A stretch of 64,000 bases of DNA from Bisporella sp. PMI_857 (GCA_021307315.1 JAJSPD010000086.1:62001-126000), one strand, 5' to 3'. Shown: positions 23,899 through 35,200, counted from the first letter of the stretch. The notes: a model not told the origin generated them from the letters alone. Numbers and translations: made by a program.

Positions 23899-24100
23899 TG
23901 TCAGGCGCCAGGATGTCACGTGCTGAGGGGCAATGAAGGGGGCTCGGTAAAGGCACTGAGACTTGGCATGTATGGGCACGTAGGGAGTCGCCAGGGGTTC
24001 GGAGGGTATAAGTAGGGGACTCGGGACGTAGTAGAAAGGGTAGAGATTAGTCCTTGTTCAATATGAGTTGATTTGTGCCACACTACTCCAGCACCTTACA
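23899..24100 (+). repeat. Solo LTR, family D, with 5-bp target duplication
   Basis: 202 bp from TGTCAGGCGCC to GCACCTTACA, flanked by the perfect direct repeat AATTA at 23894-23898 and 24101-24105. It contains a TATA-like GGTATAAGTA motif near 24007. TG..CA ends with 5-bp duplication identify an LTR left after recombination of a full element. Confidence 0.85.
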
Positions 24101-24120
24101 AATTATTACGGTTTGTATCA

Positions 24121-24260
24121 CTCTGTAAGTGATACTTCTTGGTTCTGATAACTTGCAATTGCTCAAGTCGGTACCTACTGGGCACGTAGCACCGCGATCT
24201 CTGCGCAGTGCTAGTATGCTCATTGTAGGCGGTTAACTTGTTCTTGTATGATTCTTGCTG
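24121..24260 (-). repeat. Inverted copy of the segment at about 31-170
   Basis: Aligns as reverse complement to about 31-170 with few mismatches, including CAATTGCTCAAGTCGGTACC. Lies just beyond the target duplication of the solo LTR at 23899-24100, so that LTR inserted into or beside an older copy of this repeat. Confidence 0.7.
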
Positions 24261-24299
24261 CTACGTACAGAAAGCTATAATTATCTATGTGGACTAAGC

Positions 24300-24531
24300 T
24301 GTCGAATCAGGAACTATAGTTTGCCACTTATTCTCCTTACGCGGCTCCTAGGGGCTGAGTCGTCATCATTCGTAATGACTTACGCACTCCCCTTGTATTA
24401 AGAGGAGCTTGCTTCCTGTATGTAGAAAACTTCAGAGATCAATCAATCATTCATTGCATACTTTGTGAACTTCCTGAATCGATACAAGCGTCGCGGGGTA
24501 TTCACGGGACCTTGCTGTGTGCATACCGACA
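24300..24531. repeat. Possible solo LTR without visible target duplication
   Basis: Begins TGTCGAATCAGG and ends GCATACCGACA, so the outer five bases form an inverted repeat (TGTCG/CGACA). The flanks TAAGC and GTTAC do not match. A (TCAA)n-like stretch occurs inside. Tentative. Confidence 0.35.
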
Positions 24532-24829
24532 GTTACCAACCATACATGAAATTTCTGTTACAAAGAATAGTAATTGGATTTGGGAGTTGATTAAGCCGTG
24601 GTGCCATTGCTTCGTATAATATACTCTCACATTTGCAACGACTCACCCGTACGCGGGTGCCTATCACTTTTACTCTGTGATTCGGTATGACGGCTGCACA
24701 GAGTCACGGTATCACATTGTTTCGCTGCCTTCTTTGGGGGGACATTCTTATTAAAGATTAGAGAGTGACCAGGCATGTTTCGGGCTTGATGGCCAATGGA
24801 ATCAATGAAATGCTGGTAGGGTGGTCCAC
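24532..24829. other. Intergenic, nothing recognised
   Basis: No gene or repeat identified between the possible LTR and the kinase-like pseudogene. Confidence 0.3.
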
Positions 24830-25714
24830 TACTGCACGATGTCCTTTGTTGGAGTGGAGATTCTTCTGCAATCGGCCAACTGCTTCAAGATCTCCCAAAG
24901 CTTAATGTACACCAACTCTTTTTCTGTTCATGGAATTCCATAGCACGTTCGGTGGCCGTACATCGCCATGCTCCACTCCACAATCCAACATCTTTGTAAC
25001 TGCCCCGCTCGTTTCCACAGTTAAATCCCGCCCCGTGGCTAACATCAGAGCCTCGCGTGCCTGCTCGCCTGCCTATGACATAAGCAGCATGTTGACTATT
25101 CTAACCCTAATATCAAGAAAGTAAGAACAGATGAGAGGGATATTGCTAATGTGGGCTGGTATAAGCTCTCCTTGAACTTGGTCCAAGTATCGGTAAACCA
25201 AACCCTCATTCTTCAACTTTGCCTTGAATGCTGGCACAGTCCCTTTGGTAACGAAAGTATATCCACACGATTCCAAAGTCAATCTAAACAGAGCACCATG
25301 GGCACCTAGCTTTCCGAGTGACTCACATCCATTATCACGGTCCTTAGCGAATTGACGCAACATAAGTTTCGCAAGGGACTTCCGCCACAAAGCATGGTGG
25401 TTACCAGCCCCGTGAGCACGATGTGCATTTACATTTGGACAAGCATCATCCAAGGGATGTTTTCGTACAAGCCCTAATAAACAGGTCTATGTGCAATATT
25501 GTCGGTGGAGAATATCACGCTCCTTAGCCGCCTATGATGGCTTGATAGAACGCACCTGTCCGGCACCAGACTGGCGAGTTTGAGCTTCTAGCTTGCTTGG
25601 GGTTTCAACGTCTGAAGTCTCATCTGATGAGCCAGATAGGCGGAGGGCTACGGCCAAAGCTGGTGCTACCAGGTTGGCAGAGGAAAGAAACCGCGTGGCC
25701 GGCCGAGGAAGCAA
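24830..25714 (-). pseudogene. Fungal protein-kinase-like protein with four in-frame stops
   Basis: One continuous minus-strand frame reads RQYCT-stop-TCLLGLVRKHPLDD, GALFRLTLESCGYTFVTKGT, VRIVNMLLMS-stop-AGEQARE and EHGDVRPPNVLWN. This is the order seen in a large family of fungal kinase-like proteins: glycine-rich and lysine region, helix, then an H-G-D-x-x-x-x-N catalytic loop. Stops lie at 25532-25534, 25487-25489, 25073-25075 and 24902-24904. The first two follow Ser/Thr where Gln is expected (CAG to TAG), and the third replaces Trp of an S-W motif (TGG to TAG). All four are explained by C-to-T or G-to-A changes and there are no indels, a RIP-like or deamination pattern. Boundaries are approximate. 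Confidence 0.65.
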
Positions 25715-25778
25715 ATGTAAGGCAAAATGTTAACAGAGCATTCAATTCTCATCGCATCTAAATATCGCACAGCATTTC

Positions 25779-25959
25779 TGTCGGAATACCTACCACGTAG
25801 CAAAAGGTGTAGTAGCTGTGACTACGCTCTCGCTGGTGTGGTTATGATATTCGTTGATTCTTCTAAGCTACGGCCATTGCCAGGTAGTTATATAGATGGT
25901 AGAGGACCCACAATCCTTGCGATATAGAACGCGTGAAGCTATGTACACGCATTCCAACA
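25779..25959 (+). repeat. Solo LTR, family C
   Basis: 181 bp, TGTCGGAATACC to GCATTCCAACA, very similar to 7209-7389. Flanks ATTTC and GTTAC do not match. Confidence 0.8.
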
Positions 25960-26400
25960 GTTACTATTAGCTTGGCTACCCGAGGACTAGTAGCCATGGG
26001 AGGGGGGTAGTTGTAACAGCCAGGGTCGGTTAGGGATGGTCACTGTAACAGCCCAGGTCAGTTAGGGACAGTTACAGGCTGTAAGCGAACCATCAGAATA
26101 ACGAAGGTCAGCCGACAGCCACCCGAAGGCTTACAGCCACTACGGGAACGTATGGTCTAGACTATTGTGGGCTCCGACTGATAGAATGCTTTTCGGGGAT
26201 ACCGACCCCTAGAGCTCGGTGGCTCCGTAAGTCAAGCATACAGTACGGTCAAGGGATATAAGGAAAGGCTAGAGTTGATTTTCTTTCTAGATTTGGGAGC
26301 ATACTTTTGATCTCAATACACCACTAACGTAAGTCGTGGCGTAACGCGGCAAGTGGCGTAACGCGGCACTTTTTACGGCACCACCATACAATTATATTAA

Positions 26401-28932
26401 TTACTCAACATCAACTACAATACAGTCCTCAATTTCACTCTCTGATTTATCTCTAGCTTCTTCCTCAATATCCTTCTCATTTTCAGCTTCGTACAAACGA
26501 CCTTTGCCTTTGGTTTTCACCTTTTTCTTTGCTCGATTTTTTGTGTCTAATTCAGCTTCTACTACTGCTTTGTGTAATTCTGGCGTAGAAATATGAAATT
26601 AACCTTTCAAAACGACCCTTTTTCCTTTCGTACGAGTCGCACGCTTCTTTATGATTGATCGAAGGTTATTTGCATCGTGTTGGTGAACAATACTCTTTGC
26701 GCGAAGTTGTTCTGTTCCAAATGCCAATTTTCGGATAAGTCCATGCACCCCCCTTCCGCCCGCCCCCCCCTTCCGCACACCTTTTACACCAAAAACCCCG
26801 ATTTTAGAGTACTAATAACTTAATAAATTATTAATAGAATTATGTAAAACTTGAAATATAGATTAATTATATATAAGTAATTAAATTTATAAAAAAATTA
26901 ATTAATTTAAATTACGTAATATTGTATATTAAACGTTTAAAGTCGAACTTTTTAATTTACATATAAATTGTATATAAAAAAGAAATTACAATTTTTTTAA
27001 ATAACTTTTGTAAAAATAAATAAAAAAAACTTAAAATTAAAACTATATTTAATTTATATAGTATATTTATATAATTATTAAATATAGCGTAATTGCATTA
27101 ATAATAACTTTTTTATTAAATAAAGTACAAGTTTCTATATAAAAAATTTGTTAGTAGTTTATATTTTACTTAATTAAAAAAGGTTTTATTAATATAATTG
27201 CTTTAAAATTAATAATTATATAAATATACTATATAAATTAAATATAGTTTTAATTTTAAGTTTTTTTATTTGTTTTTACAAAAGTTATTTAAAAAAATTG
27301 TAATTTTTTTTTTATATACAATTTATATGTAAATTAAAAAGTTCGACTTTAAACGTTTAATATACAATATTACGTAATTTAAATTAATTAATTTTTTTAT
27401 AAATTTAATTACTTATATATAATTAATCTATATTTCAAGTTTTACATAATTCTATTAATAATTTATTAAGTTATTAGTACTCTAAAATCGGGGTTTTTGG
27501 TGTAAAAGGTGTGCGGAAGGGGGGGGCGGGCGGAAGGGGGGTGCATGGACTTATACTCCCGAACAGGAGTTGATGGAATCGTACGACGCTCAATTGTTGA
27601 TAAAAGAAGCTCGTTTGCTTTCTGAAGGCTTTGCGCATCTGGAGGCGAGCTATTTACAAATACTTGATTAAAAGCATCGTACGTTGATAGTTAAGTTAAA
27701 GTTTCCGCTTCGGGAGTGACTTCTTTTTCGATCGTACGAAGTGCTCTTTTTGGGTTGAATGGAAATAGCCCTGCTTCACGCTATAAAGAATCAATATGTT
27801 AAGTATCAAATATTTCTGATCGAGCCTGAATATATGCTTTTATCCATTTATGCTTTTGTATTCGTGCGAGCTGAGCCTGGTTCAAATAAGAAAGCCCTGC
27901 TGTTAGTCGTTTTTTCAGTGGGCCAAAAATCGCAACGTCGAGTAGCTGAAGCAAGTGTGAAGTATAAAGTAGAAGTATAAAAAGAAGGATCTTGTTAAGA
28001 AAGCAGTAAGCTATAAAGTTTCCACTGATATGTGAGTCGTAGCTATTACAAATAAGAAGTCGATATTGACTATTGGCTTTCGCACGAGTTGCTGGCTCAA
28101 AAACACGCTTCAACCACTCTAATCCGTGTAAATTGCTTGTCCAGCCTTTTTTATTAGCTGAAAAATACTAGCTGTTAAATACTTCGTGTGGAATCCAGCC
28201 TTAAAGTACGTTTTTGCTTTTGAATATTACGAGTGGCGAAATACTCGTTTTATCACTACAAATGCACTTTACAACTGAAACTCACTCCTGACGGCCAGAA
28301 TGTGCTTAATACTTTGTACAAAGGCTTGAATTAGTAATTACTCGAGTTGATTCCATTGTTCCAATCGAAAATCCAGACTCATTTATGTTATATGTATTCT
28401 TTTGCAAGATTTTCTTTCTTTGTACTAGTTGATTATACGCGTCGAACCAAGCTTCAAGGACTGGTTTAGTAGCACTATCCATTCGTACGGACTTAATACG
28501 ACGTCTAATTATAACTTTAAAGTGTACGTGACGTTGTACAAATCGTGAAACCCAGTTTTGGCCAAAACAAAATCGTGGAAGAGGTTCGATAAAAGAAAAA
28601 GTCGTGTCGTTTAAATTGGATACGCGTTTCGTACGAATTTCTTCGGCCATTTCTTTCAACAATTGATGCCTTGGAGAATAGCCACTGACAGTAAGCTCTT
28701 TAATCCACTTAAGAAGTACTTTCTCCTCTGCGTACAAGAGCTTCTGTTGTTGCTGGCGTGCTTAAGACCGCGACAAACCTCCATTAGCGCGACGCGTCAC
28801 AGAACTTTTTGGAAGCTGTAGGGCGATTTCTGCTTGCCTTGCAGATTTATATTTGCCAGATCGTAGATCTAATACAGCTTGATCTATTTGAATATCACGA
28901 TTTCTAGTCAATAGGCTCTTTCGACGCGTCAT
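26401..28932 (-). pseudogene. Fot1/pogo transposase (HTH-CENPB-DDE), degenerate
   Basis: Begins at ATG 28932 (MTRRKSLLTRNRDIQID; pipsqueak-like helix-turn-helix), then a CENP-B-type DNA-binding domain (FGQNWVSRFVQRH) and the DDE domain. It ends VVDVE-stop at 26401. The first catalytic Asp position reads NINESGF where the family has D-E-T/S-G-F, and the second reads LICNSYDSHI where it has D-x-x-x-S-H, so both aspartates are Asn (GAT to AAT type changes). There are also premature stops (after GGLSRS, and TLT-stop) and the 814-bp insertion at 26738-27551 within the C-terminal region. The gene is dead several times over. Confidence 0.88.
26738..27551. mobile_element. Foldback/MITE-like element with about 345-bp inverted arms
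   Basis: 814 bp flanked by TA (26736-26737, 27552-27553). The two ends are inverted copies starting AGTCCATGCACC; the arms pair from the termini inward to about 27085 and 27210, leaving a loop of about 120 bp. Each terminus has a G+C-rich cap of about 45 bp (C-runs alternating with TTCCG), while the rest is extremely A+T-rich. There is no ORF. TA duplication suggests mobilisation by a Tc1/mariner-type transposase. The arms are nearly but not perfectly identical. Confidence 0.9.
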
Positions 28933-29093
28933 GGTTGAGTTGTATGGGTAATTGTATGGTGGTGCCGTAAAAAGTGCCGCGTTACGCCACTTGCCGCGTT
29001 ACGCCACGACTTACGTTATTACAATTTACATCGCTAGTCGCGTGTTCTTACCTGTTATATTGCAATCCCTCCTGCCGCCCTCTTTCTGTTACG

Positions 29094-29517
29094 GCTTACG
29101 AGCTCTTTATACTTCAATTTTATTCTCCTTACAGCTGTTATCCATATCATTAATTTCATCGTCCATTCTAAACACGAGATGATTTTCTATCTGCTTTTCC
29201 AGTAATATATGTAGTATGATTCAATACAGATATTGTCCACTACAAGTAATAAGTAATGTTTATTGATATTTCCTTTAGACTCTCATAAAGCAATTGTTCT
29301 TAACCATTCCTGATGTCGTTTACCAAACTCGACTGCCGCTAAATAGATATACTCGTCGCACTTCTTAGGGCTACTGAACAGATGCCCGATTGATGATCTA
29401 AATTCCCAGTTCTTCTTCACGACGTTATTGATCTTCTACTTAACCAAAATTTCAAGAGTAGCAAGTCTTCCCTTTGCATCTTTTTTTCGGGCCTTATCTC
29501 TCGTAACCGCACCGCGG
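29094..29517. other. Intergenic 3' flank of the GH1 gene
   Basis: No gene recognised between the repeat nest and the GH1 stop codon. Probably includes the 3' UTR. Confidence 0.4.
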
Positions 29518-31115
29518 TCACTGCGAGGAAGCCTTCCTCCGCCTTGGAATAGAGTCTCTCAAATAGTAGGCCGATCCCTTCGGCGTCCGATTCATCGTCG
29601 TATAGTCAGTGTGAACGATACCAAACCTCGGGCCATAACCCGCGGACCATTCTTGCCAGTATTGTCAGTTACGTTCTGGCGAATCTCTCTCCGTTATGGT
29701 AAGGACTGGAAGGTCAAGAAGCATATGTCAAACGTACCGAAGTTGTCCATCAGGCTCCAGGCGTAGTAGCCTAGCACCCGAACCTTGTCATCATAGACTG
29801 CCCGGGAAATGGCATCCAGATACAGTCCGATATACCTCTGCCGGAAATTGTCATTTATTGCCACATTCACATCCTCCTCATTGGGGCATGGGCATCCATT
29901 TTCAGTGACAATGATAGGAAGATGATATCGATCCCATACCCAGTTTAATAGCTTTCGGAAGCCCTCTGGGGCAACGCGAAGCCATAGGACACCAGATGCA
30001 GGACCAATTTCAACCCCCTCGCTATTTTCCGAAGACTCCGCAATGTTCCCAGTCCAGTCATCGTCAGCAGGAGGATCCTGGAGTGCGCGTGCATACTTCG
30101 TTGAGTAGTGGTTCATGCCGTAGAAGGCATTCAGCGGAGCTGTCTTGCGGAGAAGCCTGCGATCTTCCAAGGTGAATTCGGGGAGACGGGAACCCAGTTG
30201 CTTCCGCATGCAGGCTGGGTAGTCCTGGCCGAGGAGAATAGGGTCACCCCACCAGCCGATATAAAACTCAAGTCGGCGCTGAGCTGCGTCAATATCAGCT
30301 TGCTTGTTGGCATCATAAGGCTCATAGAAGTGGCCGTTGAGAACTATCGAAATACTGCCGTCTTGAGCCGGCTTGAACTCCTCGTGGTAGACCTTGACGA
30401 CAGATGCATGCGATAAGATAAGTGTATGACCGACCAACCAAGGCTCCGTTTTGGTATCGAAGCCGTTCTCCTTGTTGTGACCTGGGGCTAAGACCCCGCT
30501 ATGATGACCAAAGATGGAAATAATGTAGGGTTCGTTGAAGGTCACCCATTTCTTGACCCGGTCACCAAAGCGGGAGAAGCACAACCTGGCATAGTTTTCA
30601 AAATCAGCTCTAAACTCCTCCGTGTTAAGGAAAGCCTTGTAGCGAGAATATAGCTCCTGGGGGATATCCCAATGATAGAGCGTGACAACTGGCTCAATAC
30701 CTTTAGCTAAAAGTCTATCAATAAGTTTATTGTAGAACTCAATGCCCTTCTCATTGACATAGTCATGGCGACCTCCTAAAGGGATGATACGCGACCAGGC
30801 AATCGAAAAGCGGTATACTTCTGCGCCAAGGTTGGCCATAAGCTCAACGTCGTCCTCCCATCGGTTATAGTGGTCACATGCGATATCCGGATTCTCGTTG
30901 TTTGTACGAGAGGGCTCGCAGTGGGAAAATGTGTCCCAAATCGACTTGCCCTTGCCATCCTGGTCGAAACCACCTTCGATTTGTAATGCTGCCGTAGCAG
31001 TTCCCCATTTGAAATCGGCTGGGAGCTTCAGCTCCTCAACGAGGTCGTGGCTTATCGACTTGCTATAAGTCTTCACCACGTCGGTGGCGAGAAACATGGA
31101 TGCCTCAGTGGCCAT
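29518..31115 (-). CDS. Beta-glucosidase, glycoside hydrolase family 1 (intracellular type)
   Basis: Exons 31115-29738 and 29651-29518 give 503 residues. The 86-nt intron splits a Glu codon in the conserved W-S-L-x-D-N-F-E-W motif. The start is ATG 31115 (MATEASMFL); the open frame upstream begins only at GTG. Acid/base Glu is at about 195 in TFNEP and nucleophile Glu at about 405 in VTENG, with QIEGG near residue 45 and HWDIPQ near 148 forming the sugar site. There is no signal peptide, so it should be cytosolic and hydrolyse cellobiose, lactose or aryl-beta-glucosides after uptake. It is divergent from an MFS sugar transporter 795 bp away, the same logic as LAC12-LAC4 in Kluyveromyces. The frame is intact and full length. 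Confidence 0.93.
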
Positions 31116-31909
31116 GATGTGACCTTGACAAGGGAGCGTTAATATTAGTTTGAACGTGAGAGGAAAGACGAGAGACACACAAATAAAAGGACAATTTACG
31201 GCGAACGCAGTTGACTAACCAACAGTTGGGTGTAAGAGAGAGAGAAACCAGATCGAGGTGATGTGTAGGACAGGGGGAAATAGTCAAGGACACAAGTTCA
31301 TGCAATTTTTTGGTCGTTGGGATCAACCAGTTGCCCGTTTGAATGACAGCATGAAGAGGGAAGACACGAAGGTTAATGGGCTAAAATTAACACTTGGAGA
31401 GAGTGCATTGTCCCTTATGTACTCGAGTTAGTTCGAGTTGAGGCTTCCCACATCCCGTCGACGCTAGCTGAGGCTAGGTTGCAAGAGTCGTGGCAAGTAT
31501 TCTTTCCAACTTTTGCCATGGAAAAGTTGTGTGTTTGTCTCAATAGCCGCATCAGGTCTTGGCCCCGCAGAACTATCTGACGGAGTGTGGAAAGGTGTAG
31601 ACAAGAATATGCTGCCGCAAAGGTGGGGTAGCAAACGGTATGGCCTGCACCTAGTAGTGGTGGCGCATCGCCTATTCCCGCGGAGAAATTTGTCAAACTC
31701 CACGGAAATAGTAGCCAACCAACGCGGAGCGTAAATATGAACTGATCGCCTCCACATCAGATCCCAGCTAGTCGATGTGAGGTCAAGAAGCTGCGCGGGG
31801 CTGATATGTAAATAATAAATAGTTCAGTAGCATCGTCGGAAGACATTCGCATCCACTGTACTTCGAAGATCGTCACAGTTTAACTTCATCCAACGCAATA
31901 GCCGTTGTC
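31116..31909. promoter_or_regulatory. Shared divergent promoter (GH1 / sugar transporter)
   Basis: About 794 bp between the two start codons, so both promoters lie here. A GTAAATAATAAATAG A+T-rich patch lies about 100 bp upstream of the transporter start. Joint regulation is inferred from geometry. Confidence 0.5.
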
Positions 31910-33786
31910 ATGTCGAAACAGCCATTGGATGCTACAACTGTCAAGGAGCAGTCCGAAGTCGTTCGGCTGCTCGAGCAGGATAGGACGCCCTGGTACCAAA
32001 AACCAAACCTCCGTACATTGTACCTGTGTCTTATTCCTGCCGCTCTCGGTGTTGAGATGACGACGGGCTATGATGGCTCGGTCCTTAACGGACTCCAGGC
32101 CGTGTCTCACTGGCAGACGTGTGAGTATTCCAGATATGTAAAGAAAAGGCAGCGATTTCAGGACCAGGTTAATGGACTATGTAGATTTTGGGCATCCTTC
32201 TGGCGCGCGTCTGGGCGTTTTGAATGCGTCATACAACCTAGGTGGCCTGATCACGCTACCTATCGTCCCTTGGGTGAACGATACGCTTGGAAGAAAGCAC
32301 AGTATCACTCTGGGTTCCATTGTCCTTTGTATCGGGGTTGTCCTACAGGCCTCATCGCAGAACTGTAGGTTCCACTCTTGAACTTCCTCTGAGTGAGCGG
32401 GACCTTATCCACTTTCATAGTTGGCATGTTCATGGCCTCGCGCTTTATCCTAGGGACCGGTATTCCCTTTGCCGTGTCTGGCGCAGCACAACTCCTCGCT
32501 GAGTTGACACATCCGCGCGAGCGAGCCGTCATCACTGGGCTGTTCAACGTATCCTGGTTCATTGGCGCCATCCTAGCAGCCGGCATCACTCTCGGAACCT
32601 ATTCAATTCCCAACAACTGGGCGTGGCGCATCCCATCCATCCTCCAAGCTGCTCCTTCCCTGTTACAGCTTACATTTATCTGGTTTATTCCCGAGTCACC
32701 GCGTTGGCTTCTGTCACGAGATAGAGATGATGAAGCCTTCGAGATCTTAGTCAAGTACCATGCGGAGGGCGACCGATCCGACCCTTTCGTCAATGCCGAA
32801 TTCGTTGAGATCCAGAACCGGCTGAGGCTGGAAAAAGTGAACTCCAAGAGACGGTGGATCGAGCTACTACAGACTCCTGGCAACCGAAAGAGAGTCCTAA
32901 TTGCCGTTTGTCTTGGTGTGTTCGCCCAGTGGTCTGGTAATGGCTTAATCTCGTATGTCTACAACTCTTTGCATATTTGCTTGTCTAACCCTAGCTGCAT
33001 TAGCTACTACTTAGCCAAGGTGTTGCAGACGGTTGGTGTGAAGGATAGGCGAACCCAAAATATCATTAACCTGTCTCTCTCGGTGAGTAGCTACGACAGT
33101 GTTGGGCAGCAGGTTGAGACGCGACTAACTCTTCTTACAGTGCTGGTCCTTCTTGACTGCCGCCACCGCAGCCTTTGCCACGGGCTTTCTCCGCCGCCGT
33201 GTCCAATACCTTACGTCATTTGTTAGCATTACCATCTGCTTTACCATATTGACTGCTGTTAGTGCCAAGTACGCTCAAAGCGGAGGAAGTGCTGCCGCTA
33301 CCACCGTCATCGCCTTCATCTTCATTTACAACGGCTTCTTCAACATCATGCAACCCTTGTTGTATGTCTACACTACTGAAGTATTTCCCTTTATCCATCG
33401 TGCCAAGGGTGTCGCCATATTACAGTTCTTCAACCGAGGCAGTACCGCATTCAATACTTTTGTAAACCCTATTGGTCTCGATGCCCTCCACTGGAAGTAT
33501 TACCTAGTCTATGTGGTATGCTCACTTCCCTCTTCAGTCTTTTGACAGCCTAGATTCCTAACATATATAGGTCTGGCTGGTCTGCGAGACAACTATCGTC
33601 TACTTCCTCTATCCTGAGACCAAGGGTCCAACTCTCGAGGAAATTGCTAAAGGTTCGTGACATCCTCTCCCGAATTCCTTGAACCTGCCTAATTTCATCT
33701 TAGTGTTCGATGGCGAGGACTTACTGCAGGCGAAGAAGATTAACAACGAGCAAGATATTAAACCAACTGCGCGGGAGATTCCTTAA
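31910..33786 (+). CDS. MFS sugar transporter (lactose permease / cellodextrin-transporter-like)
   Basis: Seven exons (31910-32120, 32185-32364, 32421-32952, 33004-33082, 33141-33515, 33571-33652, 33704-33786) total 1542 nt, 513 residues; all six introns (50-64 nt) keep frame. Sugar-porter signatures are present: TGYDGSVLNGLQ in helix 1, WQTYFGHPSGARLG, the D-x-x-GRK loop (NDTLGRKHS), PESPRWLLSRDR after helix 6, and PETKGPTLEEIAK at the C-terminus. The family imports disaccharides or glucosides by proton symport at the plasma membrane. Divergent pairing with GH1 suggests that its substrate is the GH1 substrate (cellobiose, lactose or a plant glucoside). Twelve spans are expected; I did not count each one. 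Confidence 0.88.
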
Positions 33787-33901
33787 GGTAGTTCAAAATA
33801 GCATAACTAATTAACAAGCTGGAAATGAACAAAAGAGCTAGTAATAGTTATTTAAATAGCTCTAGTTATAGCTACTCGTAACAGCTAACATCATAAGCGG
33901 C

Positions 33902-34086
33902 TGTTGGAATGCATGTAAATAGTTCTGCGTGATCCACCGGATCAATAGAATTGTGGGTTTTCTATCACCCACACTTACCTGGCAATAGGCCACAACTTAG
34001 AACCTAATAACAAGGAACCATAATCACACCGGCAAGAGCGTAGTTGCAACTACTACGCCTTTTGCTACGTGATAGGTATCCCGACA
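33902..34086 (-). repeat. Solo LTR, family C
   Basis: TGTTGGAATGC to TATCCCGACA, 185 bp, reverse orientation to 7209-7389. Flanks GCGGC (33897-33901) and GTGGC (34087-34091) match at four of five bases, an ageing target duplication. Confidence 0.82.
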
Positions 34087-35200
34087 GTGGCCAACTTTGT
34101 AAATATAATATCATACTTGGCCCCTGTTTTTAAGAAAATATCAGGAATGGCCCTTGTTTTCCTTATCACTTAGGCTCTACTATTATTCTCGCCTTCTCCT
34201 ATATCTACCTCTACTTCCGATAGAGTAGGTGTATCACTATCATTAGTCAATGGCGCCGAACTTAAGCCTGAGCTTTATCACTTTCAACGTGGCCCTTCTT
34301 CTTCCTTCCACATGGAACTATTTCTCTTCGTACAAGTGCTCGCTGTCGCGGTCTTTTTTTGCTACTGCTCGTTTTGCTCGGTCTAGGTGAATCCGCTTTA
34401 GCCTTCCAACTGCTGTTTCCTTACCATCAGAGTAGGAACCAGATCTTTGTTCGTTTGAACGGTCTGCGGAGTCCTCTTGGCCACGGTCTTCAACTACACC
34501 CATTCTGCACTTCAACAGTTTCGCAGGCTCTTTTGATGTGGCCTTTCTCCTAGCACCTCTCCTTGTATTGGATTTACAGGTGTCTTGCATGTTAAGGTGA
34601 ATAATGCTGGTTTAAACTTAGAGGTCCAATATCACTACTGACAGCTGTCATTAATAGCTTGGCCTCTTTCTTTGAGGTGAAGGTATCATTAACTGTAAGT
34701 GTATACATAGTAATAGTGAGGCTAGGGCTACAGTGATTATAAGGCCAGAAATGAGTTAAAAGTGTAATGGGATGGCGAAATGCGCAACAAGTCCCGAATC
34801 CCAGCTCCTACCCCCCTCTCCGGCAATAGCAACAAAATAGTTAGGGGTGACACCAGAATGGGAGATATAATCAGATTGGGAAACAGGAAAGCTGGAAGCC
34901 GCTGTCATTAGCATAGCGACAAATTCTGTGTATGTTGCAACAAGTGATGGGATATTGCCAGGTGATTTCGCATATCCTATGACAATATTTACACTTGCTG
35001 AGCCAAGTTTGGAATACGAAACTTGTGGGTACTACAAGTTGACATATTATATGCAACCTATTTCTTTCCCGGTTTCAAGATATTCCAAATAAAAGGGTTA
35101 CAGGGAGCTAAGCATTAGCATATCTTATTAACTAGAAGTCACTTCTATCTTAATGTGATCATCTTAGGCTGTATTCTTCATCGCCTAGCGCAAGTTTGCA
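34087..35200. other. Intergenic, no convincing gene
   Basis: A 90-codon minus-strand frame (34318-34590) is Lys/Arg/Ser-rich with no motif and is not called. The rest is A+T-rich 3' flank of the saponin-hydrolase-like gene. Confidence 0.35.

Larger units (their letters stand above)
26327..29016 (-). mobile_element. Fot1/pogo-type (Tc1/mariner superfamily) DNA transposon
   Basis: Bounded by perfect 68-bp terminal inverted repeats starting ACGTAAGTCGTGGCGTAACG, which contain an internal doublet of GTGGCGTAACGCGGCA. TA dinucleotides lie outside both ends (26325-26326 and 29017-29018), the superfamily's target duplication. It is 2690 bp including an 814-bp inserted foldback element, so 1876 bp without it, the normal length of fungal Fot1/pogo elements. 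The transposase gene (26401-28932, minus) is degenerate, so the copy cannot move by itself, though its intact ends could still be mobilised by an active relative. Confidence 0.92.
26012..29093 (-). repeat. Solo LTR, family A, split by a Fot1/pogo insertion
   Basis: 26012-26326 and 29017-29093 together align, in reverse orientation, with the LTR at 56037-56454 (shared features: GGTTAGGGA near one end, TATTGCAATCCCTCCTG and TCTGTTAC near the other). Joined length about 390 bp matches the other copies. The last base is G instead of A and the outer flanks show no duplication. Confidence 0.75.

Noticed and set aside
29694..31178. Longer GH1 reading frame starting at 31178
   Set aside because: That codon is GTG, and the added residues are not part of the family; ATG 31115 fits.
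34318..34590. 90-codon basic minus-strand frame
   Set aside because: Low-complexity Lys/Arg/Ser composition with no family motif.
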